Positions 54,851 through 63,968 of a DNA stretch of 64,000 nucleotides are shown here, piece by piece; the stretch's first letter is position 1; each line of letters starts with the position of its first letter. Source of the stretch: Sideroxyarcus emersonii (GTDB taxonomy: Bacteria; Pseudomonadota; Gammaproteobacteria; Burkholderiales; Gallionellaceae); the NCBI RefSeq assembly GCF_021654335.1, contig NZ_AP023423.1:2293001-2357000 (forward strand), in the 5' to 3' direction. The notes below the pieces were generated by a model. That model saw nothing but the letters and a program-made list of their open reading frames with translations. It made no database searches and had not been told where the DNA came from. A program made the translations under genes and the position numbers.

Positions 54851-56809
54851 ATGGCTACTTATAACGAAGCAAGTTTCAAAGTACTGCGCGGCCTGGAACC
54901 GGTGCGCCAGCGCCCCGGCATGTACACCAACCTCGAATCGCCCAACCACATCATCGCCGAAGTGGTGGACAACGCCTGCGACGAAGCGCTGGCGGGCTTT
55001 GCGAAGAATATCTTCGTCACCGCGCACACGGACGGCTCGGTCTCGGTAAAGGACGATGGCCGCGGCATCCCGGTCGGCATCCACAAGGAGGAAGGCCGCT
55101 CGGTGGTCGAGGTCGCCTTCACCGTGCTGCACTCCGGCGGCAAATTCGACAAGGAGAAGGACGGCGCCTACAAGTTCGCCGGCGGCCTGCACGGCGTCGG
55201 TGTGGCCGTCACCAACGCGCTGGCGAAGAAGGTGGAAGTGACCGTTTACCGCGAGGGTGGCCAGCATGAGCTGCGCTTCGTGGACGGCGTGGCCGAGAAG
55301 CCGCTGGCGAAAGTGGGCACTTGCCCGAAGAACCAGACCGGCACCATGGTGCGCGCCTGGCCCAATCCCAAGTATTTCGACAGCCCCAACGTCAACCTCG
55401 CGCAGCTCGAATTCTCGCTGCGCTCGAAGGCCGTGCTGCTGCCCGGCGTCACCATCACGCTGCATCTGGAGAAGAGCGGCGAGACCAAGTCGTGGACCTA
55501 CCCCGACGGCCTGCGCGGCTACCTGGCCGAAGCACTGAGCGAATTCGAACTGGCCACGCCCATCCTGCTGCAGGAGAAGTTCACCCGCAAGGGCGACAGC
55601 AGCGGTTTTGCCGAAGGCGAAGGCGCGACCTGGGCGCTCACCTGGAGCGCCGAAGGCAACGTGGTGCGCGAATCGTATGTGAACCTGATCCCCACCCCCG
55701 CCGGCGGCACGCATGAAGCGGGCCTGCGCGACGGCGTGTTCAACGCGGTGAAGGCCTTCGCCGAGATCCACAGCCTGTTGCCCAAGGGCGTGAAGCTGGT
55801 GCCGGAAGACGTGTTCTCGCGCGCCAGCTTCGTACTCTCGGCCAAGGTGCTCGACCCGCAGTTCCAGGGCCAGACCAAGGAGAAGCTGGTGTCGCGCGAT
55901 GCGCTGCGCCTCGTTTCTTCCATGATGAAGGACCCGCTGGAACTGTGGCTGAACGAACACCTGGAGCCGGCGAAAAAGATCGTCGAGCTCGCCATCCAGC
56001 AGGCGCAGGCACGCATGCGCTCGGCGCAAAAGGTGGAGAAGAAGAAAGGCTCCAGCGTCGCCGTGCTGCCTGGCAAGCTCACCGACTGCAGCTCTTCCGA
56101 TTCCAGCCGCACCGAACTGTTCCTGGTCGAGGGCGACTCCGCCGGCGGCTCCGCCAAGCAGGGCCGTAACAAGGAATTCCAGGCCGTGCTGCCGCTGCGC
56201 GGCAAGGTGTTGAACACGTTTGAAGTGGAGAAGGACCGCCTGTTCGCCAACAACGAGATCCACGACATCGCCGTCGCCATCGGCGTCGATCCGCATGCGC
56301 CGAACGAAGACGTCGACCTCTCCGGCCTGCGCTACAACGCCATCCTGATCATGGCCGATGCCGACGTGGACGGTTCGCACATCTCCACGCTGCTGCTCAC
56401 GCTGTTCTACCGCCACTTCTACAAGGTAGTGGAAGCCGGCAAGATCTACATCGCGCAGCCGCCGCTGTTCCGCATCGACGTGCCCGCGCACGGCAAGAAG
56501 CAGGCGCACAAGATCTACGCACTGAACGAAGCCGAGCTGACCAGCACCCAGGACAAACTGCGCAAGGAGAAATACCGCGAAGGCTCGTGGTCCATCTCGC
56601 GCTTCAAAGGCCTGGGCGAGATGAGCCCCGAGCAACTGTGGGAGACCACGCTCAATCCGGACACCCGCCGCGCGCTGTGCGTGAAGGCCGATGCCGCTTC
56701 GTACAAGGCGACAATGGGAATATTCAACATGCTGATGGGCAAGCAGGAGGCTTCCACGCGCCGGGCATGGCTGGAGTATCACGGGAATGAGGTTGAGGCG
56801 GATATTTGA
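54851..56809 (+). CDS. parE: DNA topoisomerase IV subunit B
   Basis: ATPase subunit of topoisomerase IV, which decatenates daughter chromosomes. The 652-residue protein shows the GHKL ATPase (RQRPGMYTNLESPNHIIAEVVDNACDEALAG, then DDGRGIPVGIHKEEGRS and GGLHGVGVAVTNAL) and the C-terminal Toprim domain (LFLVEGDSAGGSAKQGRNKEF, NAILIMADADVDGSHI). The absence of the 165-residue GyrB insert and the pairing with parC favour ParE over GyrB. Confidence 0.96.
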   Translation: MATYNEASFKVLRGLEPVRQRPGMYTNLESPNHIIAEVVDNACDEALAGFAKNIFVTAHTDGSVSVKDDGRGIPVGIHKEEGRSVVEVAFTVLHSGGKFDKEKDGAYKFAGGLHGVGVAVTNALAKKVEVTVYREGGQHELRFVDGVAEKPLAKVGTCPKNQTGTMVRAWPNPKYFDSPNVNLAQLEFSLRSKAVLLPGVTITLHLEKSGETKSWTYPDGLRGYLAEALSEFELATPILLQEKFTRKGDSSGFAEGEGATWALTWSAEGNVVRESYVNLIPTPAGGTHEAGLRDGVFNAVKAFAEIHSLLPKGVKLVPEDVFSRASFVLSAKVLDPQFQGQTKEKLVSRDALRLVSSMMKDPLELWLNEHLEPAKKIVELAIQQAQARMRSAQKVEKKKGSSVAVLPGKLTDCSSSDSSRTELFLVEGDSAGGSAKQGRNKEFQAVLPLRGKVLNTFEVEKDRLFANNEIHDIAVAIGVDPHAPNEDVDLSGLRYNAILIMADADVDGSHISTLLLTLFYRHFYKVVEAGKIYIAQPPLFRIDVPAHGKKQAHKIYALNEAELTSTQDKLRKEKYREGSWSISRFKGLGEMSPEQLWETTLNPDTRRALCVKADAASYKATMGIFNMLMGKQEASTRRAWLEYHGNEVEADI

Positions 56810-56849
56810 GATGCGTGAACATTCACCCGCATAAAACCTCAACCTGATT

Positions 56850-56918
56850 CGTCACACCGGCGCAGGCCGGTGTCCAGTCGAATAAGAACACTGGATTCCG
56901 GCCTGCGCCGGAATGACG
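56850..56918. repeat. Imperfect 29-bp inverted repeat (REP-doublet-like)
   Basis: Two 29-base arms (56850-56878 and 56890-56918) separated by 11 bases match in inverse orientation except at two dinucleotides that change together (CA/TG versus TT/AA). Each arm is itself palindromic around CCGGCGCAGGCCGG. Repeats of this GTCATTCCGGCGCAGG kind are scattered in many proteobacteria. Located between parE and parC; it could also stop or stabilise transcripts. Confidence 0.65.
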
Positions 56919-56964
56919 ACTTGGAAGTGATGTGTCACTGATAATTTATATTGCTACATAAAAA

Positions 56965-59337
56965 ATGACCATAAACGAAAACGATCCATCCCAGGACACA
57001 CCAGAAGCCGAAGCCGCCGCAGCGCCGGTTGAAACCACCACCGGCAAGCGCGAATTCGCCCCCCTGCCCCCGCTGCCCGACAGCGACGAAGTGCGCATCG
57101 CCGATTACGCCGAGCGCGCCTATCTCGAATACGCTGTCTCCGTGGTCAAAGGCCGCGCGCTGCCGGAAGTGTGCGACGGCCAGAAGCCAGTGCAGCGCCG
57201 CATCCTCTACGCGATGCGCCAGATGGGACTCACGCATGGCAACAAGCATGTGAAGTCGGCGCGCGTGGTCGGCGATGTGCTGGGTAAGTACCACCCGCAC
57301 GGCGACTCTTCCGCGTATGAGGCGATGGTGCGCCTGGCGCAGGATTTCGCGATGCGTTATCCGCTGGTGGATGGCCAGGGCAACTTCGGTTCGCGCGACG
57401 GCGACAACGCGGCAGCGATGCGTTACACCGAGGCGCGGCTCACGCCGATCGCCGACCTGCTGCTGTCCGAGCTGGACATGGGCACGGTGGATTTCATCCC
57501 CAACTACGACGGCGCCTTCCAGGAACCGGCGATGCTGCCGGCGCGCCTGCCGATGGTGCTGCTCAATGGCGCCTCTGGCATCGCGGTGGGCATGGCGACC
57601 GAGATCCCTTCGCACAACCTGAAGGAAGTGGCCAAGGCCGCGGCCGCGCTGGCGAAGAACCCCAACCTCAAGGACGACAAGCTGATGTCCTACGTCAGCG
57701 GCCCGGACTTCCCCGGCGGCGGGCAGATCATCTCTTCCGAGGCCGACATCCGCGACGCCTACCGCACCGGGCGCGGCTCGCTGAAGATGCGCGCACGCTG
57801 GACCGTGGAGCAACTGGCGCGCGGCCAGTGGCAGGTGGTGGTGCATGAGTTCCCGCACGGCGTCTCGGCGCAGAAGGTGCTTGAAGAGATCGACGAGCTG
57901 ACCAACCCCAAGGTCAAGGCCAACAAGAAATCGCTCACGCCGGAGCAGACGCAGAACAAGCAGCTCATCCTCGGCGTGCTGGATGCGGTGGCCGACGAAT
58001 CGGACAAGTCGCAGAAGGTGCGGCTGGTGCTGTCGCCCAAGACCTCGAAGCTGAACCCGGACGACATGATGGCGGTGCTGCTCACCCACACCAGCCTGCA
58101 GAACTCGGTGTCGGTCAACCTCACCATGATCGGCCTCGACGGCCGCCCGCAGCAGAAGTCGCTGGCGCAGGTGCTGCGCGAGTGGGTCGAGTTCCGTTTG
58201 CGCACCGTCACGCGCCGTTGCGACTATCGCCTCGGCCAGGTGACCGACCGCCTGCACATCCTCGATGGCCGCATGATCGTGCTCCTGAACATCGACGAGG
58301 TCATCAAGCTCATCCGCAATTCGGACAGCCCGAAGGAAGACCTGATGAAACGCTTCGATCTGTCGGAGCGTCAGGCCGAGGATATCCTCGAAATCAGGCT
58401 GCGCCAGTTGGCCCGCCTCGAAGGCATCAAGATCGAGAAAGAGATCAAGGAACTTAAGGCCGAAGCCAAGGAGCTCAAACGAGTATTGGGCAGCGAAGAC
58501 GCGCTGCGCGAACTGGTGGTGAGCGAGATCGAAGCCGACGCCAAACAATACGGCGACGAGCGCCGCACGCTGATTGAAGAAGCGCAGGTGACCAAAGTGA
58601 CCGCGCAAGTGAGCGACGAACCGGTGACCGTGTTCATCTCGCAACGCTTCTGGGTGCGCACAAGACTGGGCCACGGCATCGACGCCTCGGCCATCGCCTT
58701 CAAGGACGGCGACAGCATCGCCGCCACCTACGAGGTGCGCACCACCGACCAGTGCATCGTCATCTGCAGCAACGGCCGCGTGTGCAGCGTGCCCGTCTCG
58801 TCGCTGCCCTCAGGCCGCGGCGACGGCGCACCGCTCGCCACCTTCATCGAACTCGCCCCCGGCGCCAAGATCGCGCACGCCTTCTGCGGCAAAGCCGAAT
58901 CGCCCGTGCTGCTCTCCACCAGCGGCGGCTACGGCTTCCCCTGCTTCATCGGCGACATGGTCGGCCGCAACAAGGCAGGCAAACAGTTCATCACCGTGAA
59001 GGAAGAAACCATCCTGCCGCCGGTTATCGTAACCCCCACGCAGCACTCGCTCGTCGCCGTGCTGAGCAAGAACGCAAGGTTGCTGGTGTTCATGCTCTCG
59101 GAACTGAAGCTGCTGCAAGGCGGCGGCAAAGGCATGATGCTCATCGACCTGAAGGACGGCGACGAACTCGCCGCGTGCAAGGTCATCAACCAACCCGAAC
59201 TCACGCTCGAAGGCACAGTGGGCAGCAAGATGCAGCAACTGAAGATCGGCGGGAAGGAATTGCAGAGTTACTTTGGCGCGCGGGCCAGAGCAGGGAAAGT
59301 GGTGGAGACTAGGCAGAAGGGGTTGAGGTTTGAGTAG
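56965..59337 (+). CDS. parC: DNA topoisomerase IV subunit A
   Basis: DNA-cleaving subunit, 790 residues. Breakage-reunion domain begins near residue 45 with [35 protein letters not shown]; the quinolone region is [20 protein letters not shown] and the catalytic tyrosine lies in [15 protein letters not shown] coiled coil ([18 protein letters not shown]) and a C-terminal beta-pinwheel follow, without a strong GyrA box, which supports ParC. It lies 155 bases after parE with a repeat between. Confidence 0.96.
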   Translation: MTINENDPSQDTPEAEAAAAPVETTTGKREFAPLPPLPDSDEVRIADYAERAYLEYAVSVVKGRALPEVCDGQKPVQRRILYAMRQMGLTHGNKHVKSARVVGDVLGKYHPHGDSSAYEAMVRLAQDFAMRYPLVDGQGNFGSRDGDNAAAMRYTEARLTPIADLLLSELDMGTVDFIPNYDGAFQEPAMLPARLPMVLLNGASGIAVGMATEIPSHNLKEVAKAAAALAKNPNLKDDKLMSYVSGPDFPGGGQIISSEADIRDAYRTGRGSLKMRARWTVEQLARGQWQVVVHEFPHGVSAQKVLEEIDELTNPKVKANKKSLTPEQTQNKQLILGVLDAVADESDKSQKVRLVLSPKTSKLNPDDMMAVLLTHTSLQNSVSVNLTMIGLDGRPQQKSLAQVLREWVEFRLRTVTRRCDYRLGQVTDRLHILDGRMIVLLNIDEVIKLIRNSDSPKEDLMKRFDLSERQAEDILEIRLRQLARLEGIKIEKEIKELKAEAKELKRVLGSEDALRELVVSEIEADAKQYGDERRTLIEEAQVTKVTAQVSDEPVTVFISQRFWVRTRLGHGIDASAIAFKDGDSIAATYEVRTTDQCIVICSNGRVCSVPVSSLPSGRGDGAPLATFIELAPGAKIAHAFCGKAESPVLLSTSGGYGFPCFIGDMVGRNKAGKQFITVKEETILPPVIVTPTQHSLVAVLSKNARLLVFMLSELKLLQGGGKGMMLIDLKDGDELAACKVINQPELTLEGTVGSKMQQLKIGGKELQSYFGARARAGKVVETRQKGLRFE

Positions 59338-59396
59338 GTAAAGTATTTGGCCAAAGAGCATTGCATTGACTTACTTCTAGTTCAGGAAAATTCATT

Positions 59397-61721
59397 ATGT
59401 CAGGTACATATAAAGAGAACATGAGTTTCGAGGCGGATGTCCGGCGCGTTGCTGAAGCCGTGTGGAATCTGGCTCCAGGCACATGTCAGCCAATGCATTA
59501 CGAAAGTGACCCTGTGATTCGTGAGCTAGATGGAATTGCTCGTCTCCGCGATGTAACACATTTACTAATGGTCACGACCAGCACAAAACTAGAAAAAGCA
59601 AAGTCCGATGTTAAGAAACTAAACGCCGCAGAAACCATCGAGCGCGTAAAGGCTCCAGCAGTTTCAAAGTGGCTAATAACTCAAACACAGCTTGATGCTC
59701 AACATATTGAACACGCAAGAAAGTCAAACGTCACCGTTCTAACTTTTGAGCAATTTCAGAGAAGGTTCTTTGATAGTTTTAAGTACATATCCCTTCGTGC
59801 ACGTGCTGCTTTTGGATCAGCCCGAGACCCGTATACTGATTCAATAAGTATTTCTGAGAATGCATATGTGCCACTTCCGATGGCGGTTACATATGACTCA
59901 AACTCTCGGCCAACCGGATCGGTGAATCAGTCAATTCAATTGCAGGATATATGTCAATATATTTTGGGAGGCGGCATAGTTGTATTGCTTGCCCCCTTTG
60001 GGGCCGGGAAGAGCCTAACGGCTCGTGAAATATTCCGTGAGCTATCCAAACGACACATGTCCGATCAAACTGCGCCAACGCCATTTGTGTTGAATCTACG
60101 CGAGCATTGGGGCGAAGATTTCAGCGATGAGATATTGGATAGGCATGCTCGCACCGTTGGGTACACTCCTCGAGAAGATCTCGTGATTGCGTGGCGAGCT
60201 GGCCTGTCATGCCTCTTGCTAGATGGATTTGACGAAGTGGCTTCGCAATCCGTCGTGCGCACTGACGATAAGAATTTTATGCGGGACGCACGTAGAAATG
60301 CTCTTAAGGGTGTACGCGATTTCACCAGCAAGATTCCAGCTAATACCGGAATATTTTTGTGCGGGCGGGATCACTATTTCGATGCCGAACAAGAACTCAT
60401 TTCATCACTCGGTATTAGCGGCAAGAAATTTCGTATTGTCACATTGGACGAATTTACAGAAGACGGCGCTCAAGAATTTTTGCAACGAAATGGGATTAAG
60501 GACGCCCTGCCAGATTGGCTCCCACGCAAACCTCTGATTTTGTCTTACTTGCTTCGACACCAGCTATTCGGCGACATATTGTCAATTGACTCATCTAAAG
60601 GCTTCGGTTTCGCCTGGGACACTTTCCTTGACAGAATTTGCGAGCGAGAAGCATCTTTGGAAGGCTCCGTAATGGATCCCGAGAGTCTAAGGGCGGTTTT
60701 GGAAAGGCTCGCAGACTCAGTCCGCAGCAAAGCTTCAGGCTCTGGCCCAATAACTGGAAATGACCTTTCTGAAGCGTATAACTTGGAGACTGGGCAAGCG
60801 GCAGGTGAAGGTGTTCTTGCTCAACTGCAAAGGCTGCCTGGTCTAACACAACGAGATAGTGAACCGGGATCTCGTTCTTTTGTAGACGAGGATATGCTTG
60901 GTGCACTTCAGGGTGGCGCCTTCGCAAAACAGATACTAGGTAATTTAAGGAAAGGCCACAAAATCCCACTTGCTGAGTTATCAGACAAAGCAATTGCAAT
61001 GGCCACGTACATGCTCCTGAAGAGCAACTCCAGACCGGAAACAGTTGTATCGATTGCAGAGGGTTTACACAGAGATGCGCGTTTCGAAAGGAACTCACAT
61101 CAATTATTGGCTGATTGTGTAATGGTCGCGCTTAACATGGCGATAGAACTTGATATGCAACAGCTGTCTTTTCGCGGAATTGTAGTTGAGTCAGCCAGCC
61201 TCGGCCGAATCGGACTTGATGAAATTTCAATTGACGGCATTGAGATACGAAACTGCACTGTAAAGGAAGTTACGATTGGACCAAATGAAGTTGATGGCGC
61301 AATTAAATTCAACGGCTGTCTGATTTCGAGAATTGGAGGTGTTGCGAATGACGATGGGCTCCCTAGAAACATTATCGGGACAGATTGTGAAATTATTCAG
61401 TATGACAACATGGCTACCAATAATGCCGTGCTTCAATTGGACATATCACCCCAGCTAAAAGCCCTGCTTACCATTCTACGAAAGCTCTACAAACAATCTG
61501 GAGCGGGACGGAAGCTTGAAGCTCTTACAAGGGGAATTACTCAAACTGACGTTCAGAATTATATTGACCCCGTGCTCCAAGTGCTGGAACGCAATGAGTT
61601 CATAACAATCTTTAACAAGGTAGTACACCCAGTTCGCAAAAAAGGCTCAAGGGTAGAAAAGATATTAAATAGCCCCAGAATTTCAACTGACCCTATCGTT
61701 GCAGAAATTACGGCTCTATAA
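59397..61721 (+). CDS. NACHT/STAND NTPase with restriction-endonuclease-like N-terminus
   Basis: A 774-residue protein. Residues about 1-128 look like a PD-(D/E)xK-type fold (SFEADVRRVAEAVW, IRELDGIARLRDVTHLLMVT, ARKSNVTVLTFEQFQRRFF), but the usual E-x-K is replaced by T-x-S/T. NTPase: Walker A LLAPFGAGKSLT at 197-208, Walker B LLLDGFDE at 273-280, sensor-like FLCGRDHYFD. Residues about 580-680 contain pentapeptide-like turns (LSFRGIVVESASLGRIGLDEI). Domain order is that of bacterial NLR-like anti-phage proteins. Its AT-rich codon use differs from parC and from the genes after it, suggesting acquisition. No partner gene is seen. Confidence 0.72.
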   Translation: MSGTYKENMSFEADVRRVAEAVWNLAPGTCQPMHYESDPVIRELDGIARLRDVTHLLMVTTSTKLEKAKSDVKKLNAAETIERVKAPAVSKWLITQTQLDAQHIEHARKSNVTVLTFEQFQRRFFDSFKYISLRARAAFGSARDPYTDSISISENAYVPLPMAVTYDSNSRPTGSVNQSIQLQDICQYILGGGIVVLLAPFGAGKSLTAREIFRELSKRHMSDQTAPTPFVLNLREHWGEDFSDEILDRHARTVGYTPREDLVIAWRAGLSCLLLDGFDEVASQSVVRTDDKNFMRDARRNALKGVRDFTSKIPANTGIFLCGRDHYFDAEQELISSLGISGKKFRIVTLDEFTEDGAQEFLQRNGIKDALPDWLPRKPLILSYLLRHQLFGDILSIDSSKGFGFAWDTFLDRICEREASLEGSVMDPESLRAVLERLADSVRSKASGSGPITGNDLSEAYNLETGQAAGEGVLAQLQRLPGLTQRDSEPGSRSFVDEDMLGALQGGAFAKQILGNLRKGHKIPLAELSDKAIAMATYMLLKSNSRPETVVSIAEGLHRDARFERNSHQLLADCVMVALNMAIELDMQQLSFRGIVVESASLGRIGLDEISIDGIEIRNCTVKEVTIGPNEVDGAIKFNGCLISRIGGVANDDGLPRNIIGTDCEIIQYDNMATNNAVLQLDISPQLKALLTILRKLYKQSGAGRKLEALTRGITQTDVQNYIDPVLQVLERNEFITIFNKVVHPVRKKGSRVEKILNSPRISTDPIVAEITAL

Positions 61722-61786
61722 CCGAAACGAAAAGGACAAACAATCGGGGACAGTCCACAATTCCCGCGCTCAGAACTAAAGCAGGA

Positions 61787-61814
61787 GTGAGATGGAGTCA
61801 GTGAGATGGGGTCA
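61787..61814 (+). repeat. Tandem 14-base repeat after the NACHT gene
   Basis: GTGAGATGGAGTCA is followed directly by GTGAGATGGGGTCA, one mismatch. A GGGGACAGTCCAC-type string lies about 40 bases before. Similar strings accompany REP-associated transposase remnants in other genomes, so this may be the scar of the NACHT gene's insertion. That is an inference only. Confidence 0.35.
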
Positions 61815-61887
61815 GCATCGCATTACCTTCTCAGCCTTATCCACAAAAAAACAATTCGATGCTGTCCTCTTTGATTTGCTTGATCGG

Positions 61888-61915
61888 AAAAAAAAGCGCC
61901 TGCGGGCGCTTTTTT
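61888..61915. terminator. Bidirectional intrinsic terminator
   Basis: AGCGCC-TGCG-GGCGCT stem flanked by A8 on the left and T6 on the right, so it works in both directions. It ends the RNase H-like gene on the minus strand, overlapping its stop, and would stop plus-strand transcripts from the NACHT gene. Confidence 0.8.
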
Positions 61916-62358
61916 CATTTCCGCTTGCGGGGTTTTGCGGGGCTTCGAGTAGGCAGCCCAAGGGCGCTGCGGGAAAGATGGTCTGCCTCTGTATTGCGGT
62001 GCTGCGGAATCCAGCGTAACTCGAATTGGTCAAAACACTTTATCTGCGCGCGGATTTCGGCGAATAAGGGGGCTAGGCGGGCAGCTTCGGTGCTACTGGC
62101 ATTTTGCGCAAGGCGCACGACGACGTCGCTATCGCAGTGAATGAGCAAGGCGCTGGCTTGCAGTGTGCGTGCCAGTTGCAGGGTGGCCAGCAGGGCGCGG
62201 GCTTCGGCTTCGTTGTTGCAGCCGCTGTGCGGGCTGCGTTGCGAGAGTTCGTGGCGGCTACCATCCGGTTCCAGCAGGAGGGCTCCGAGGCCGATATGGC
62301 CGGGGTTAGGGTGGGCGCAGCCATCGCACCAAGCTTGCCAGAGATGCTCTTTGTTCAT
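61915..62358 (-). CDS. Ribonuclease HI-like protein
   Basis: A 147-residue RNase H fold: first metal aspartate in AWCDGCAHPNPGHIG, glutamate in GCNNEAEARALLA, then LLIHCDSDVVVRL and NTEADHLSR with the remaining acidic residues. It is the short form without an N-terminal hybrid-binding domain and has a basic C-terminal tail (RSPAKPRKRK). A GTG at 62364 is a possible earlier start; I prefer the ATG at 62358. Probably cuts RNA in RNA-DNA hybrids. Paralogue of RnhA rather than the housekeeping enzyme, judging by its divergence. Confidence 0.82.
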   Translation of the reverse strand: MNKEHLWQAWCDGCAHPNPGHIGLGALLLEPDGSRHELSQRSPHSGCNNEAEARALLATLQLARTLQASALLIHCDSDVVVRLAQNASSTEAARLAPLFAEIRAQIKCFDQFELRWIPQHRNTEADHLSRSALGLPTRSPAKPRKRK

Positions 62359-62452
62359 GCCCACATGGTAGCGAGCAAGGCGGTGTTTGTGCTGATTTTG
62401 TGCTGCTAAAAAGGAATCAAAGTGGCTCGAATTGATTTTGCACGAGCCCCCA

Positions 62453-62986
62453 TCACCCCTCTCCCCGCGCCCACCCCCTGATTGCCTTCACCTCCACCGC
62501 CCCCAGCCCCAGCGACTCCAGAAACTTCCTGTGCGCTTCCGGCGCCTGTGCTTCGAACACGGCATGCCAGCGTTTCATGTCTTCTTCCGAGAATCCCGCG
62601 CTGCGCATCAACGCGACCCAGGCGTCCTTGTCTTTGACCTTGCCGGGCAATTCCAGTGTGGCTTGGGCGAGCAGGCGCGCGAGGGTGATCTGCTGTTCGC
62701 GCAGGACGCTGATCTCGCGGTCGAGGTCGAGCAGGCGGTCTTCGAGCAGTTGCATCGATGCCTCTGGTTTGTTCGCCAGCAGTGACTGGATGGCCGGGAT
62801 GGAGAGCCCGGCCTCGCGATAGGCGCGGATGGTACGCAAGCGCTCGATCTGTTCCGGCCCGTACAGGCGATAGCCATTGGCATCGCGTCGGGCCGGGGTG
62901 AGCAGGCCGAGCGATTCGTAGTGCAGCAGTGCCGCGCGGGAGAGGCCCGCACGGCGGGCGAGTTCTCTGATCTTGAGTGGGCTCAT
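62453..62986 (-). CDS. MerR-family transcriptional regulator
   Basis: A 177-residue regulator. N-terminal winged helix LKIRELARRAGLSRAALLHYESLGLLTP followed by NGYRLYGPEQIERLRTIRAYREAGLSI, a dimerisation coiled coil (EDRLLDLDREISVLREQQ) and a C-terminal effector region of unknown ligand (AWVALMRSAGFSEEDMKRWHAVFE). Its start overlaps the preceding gene's stop (ATGA), so the two are co-translated. Resembles MerR proteins with a TipA-type C-terminus. Confidence 0.85.
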   Translation of the reverse strand: MSPLKIRELARRAGLSRAALLHYESLGLLTPARRDANGYRLYGPEQIERLRTIRAYREAGLSIPAIQSLLANKPEASMQLLEDRLLDLDREISVLREQQITLARLLAQATLELPGKVKDKDAWVALMRSAGFSEEDMKRWHAVFEAQAPEAHRKFLESLGLGAVEVKAIRGWARGEG

Positions 62987-63396
62987 GGCAAGGGGTTCAG
63001 GTCTGGCGGCATGAAAGTCTTTCGGGCGGTGTCTGAATTGAGGCGTTCGTTGCTGTAGTGACGCGCAAGAAGCCCGAGCGCATCTTTCACCAGTTGGGGA
63101 TTTTCTTCAAGGAAGTCGTTCCATGTCTTGTGCCTGTCTGTTGCGCCGCCGTGGGCCATGAGGATCATCAGGGCTTCGGATAGTGTGCGGTTGTATTTGC
63201 CGGGCGCGCCGAGGTGGTTGGCAAACCGTTCGATGCCGTCGCAGGTGCGCTGGATGGCTTCCGGCACAGGATAGCGTTGCAGGTGGATCCAGCCGATGCG
63301 AATGTGGCCCAGATGGTTGAAGGCGGAAGGCGGTGCGGAACAGTCGTTGAAGGCGGCGAAGAATGCGTCGTCGGTGGACAGGGTGCTTGTGTTCAT
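62983..63396 (-). CDS. Conserved protein of unknown function coupled to the MerR gene
   Basis: A 137-residue soluble protein, mainly helical. Contains FNHLGHIRIGWIHLQRYP with three histidines, a DGIERFANHLGAPGKYNRTL stretch and HKTWNDFLEENP. The regular His/Asp pattern might bind metal or a small molecule, but no known family was recognised. It is expressed with the MerR regulator (overlapping ATGA), so the regulator may control it or sense its substrate. Confidence 0.6.
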   Translation of the reverse strand: MNTSTLSTDDAFFAAFNDCSAPPSAFNHLGHIRIGWIHLQRYPVPEAIQRTCDGIERFANHLGAPGKYNRTLSEALMILMAHGGATDRHKTWNDFLEENPQLVKDALGLLARHYSNERLNSDTARKTFMPPDLNPLP

Positions 63397-63710
63397 GATG
63401 GCTCCTGGTTGAAAAACCGAAGCCTGAGGGTGTCAGCGATAGACAGGTCAAGCACAGCCCATAGGCATCGCTCCATAGAATTCAAAGGGGCCAGGCTCGA
63501 ATTGTTAGCAGCAGCCAAGACATTGCGTTCATTCAAATCAAATGGAGCAGCGTCGAAATATTTCCAGTACGACCTGCTGCCAAAGCTGACGTTTGCAGGA
63601 GTGGTATTGTTGACATCCGCAATCGGCTATACAACAATGATTTCCCGATACGGCGCCCCGCCGTCCCGTCCGACGACGGGATGCCCCTCGAGATGTGACG
63701 AGGAGTAGTC
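63397..63710. other. Gap between the MerR pair and the last ORF
   Basis: About 310 bases with no convincing gene. The middle is AT-richer than the flanks. A frame open across part of it ends in a hydrophobic run (LLPKLTFAGVVLLTSAIGYTTMI) but lacks a start, so it may be a decayed gene fragment. GAGGAG lies just before the next ATG. Confidence 0.35.
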
Positions 63711-63968
63711 ATGAAAAAACTCAGCGTTCCCCAGCCGTTTTCCAGTGAATCGTTTTCCTCCCGCTTTCTGACTGCGAGGGCGATGGCATTTACGCTGGCG
63801 CCGGCCGAGTCCGAGCTTGAGGGCTGTTCCGGCCATCGTGATTCTTACGAGCACTTTGGCCCCGGACCATTCGTAAACCTGCGCGATGACAAAGGCAGCG
63901 AGATGATCTGCCGCACGAGCGGAGTGGCCCGCATGACGCTGAACGAATGGGCCAACAAACTCACCTGA
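63711..63968 (+). CDS. Small ORF of unknown function
   Basis: An 85-residue frame with ribosome site GAGGAG before the ATG. The product starts MKKLSVPQPFSSESFSSRF, with no clear signal peptide, membrane segment or motif, and ends RMTLNEWANKLT. Kept because of the good start signal and plausible amino-acid composition, but there is no family evidence. Confidence 0.35.
   Translation: MKKLSVPQPFSSESFSSRFLTARAMAFTLAPAESELEGCSGHRDSYEHFGPGPFVNLRDDKGSEMICRTSGVARMTLNEWANKLT

Noticed and set aside
59340..61790. Complete mobile element carrying the NACHT gene
   Set aside because: No integrase, transposase, tRNA target or flanking repeat is visible; only composition suggests transfer.
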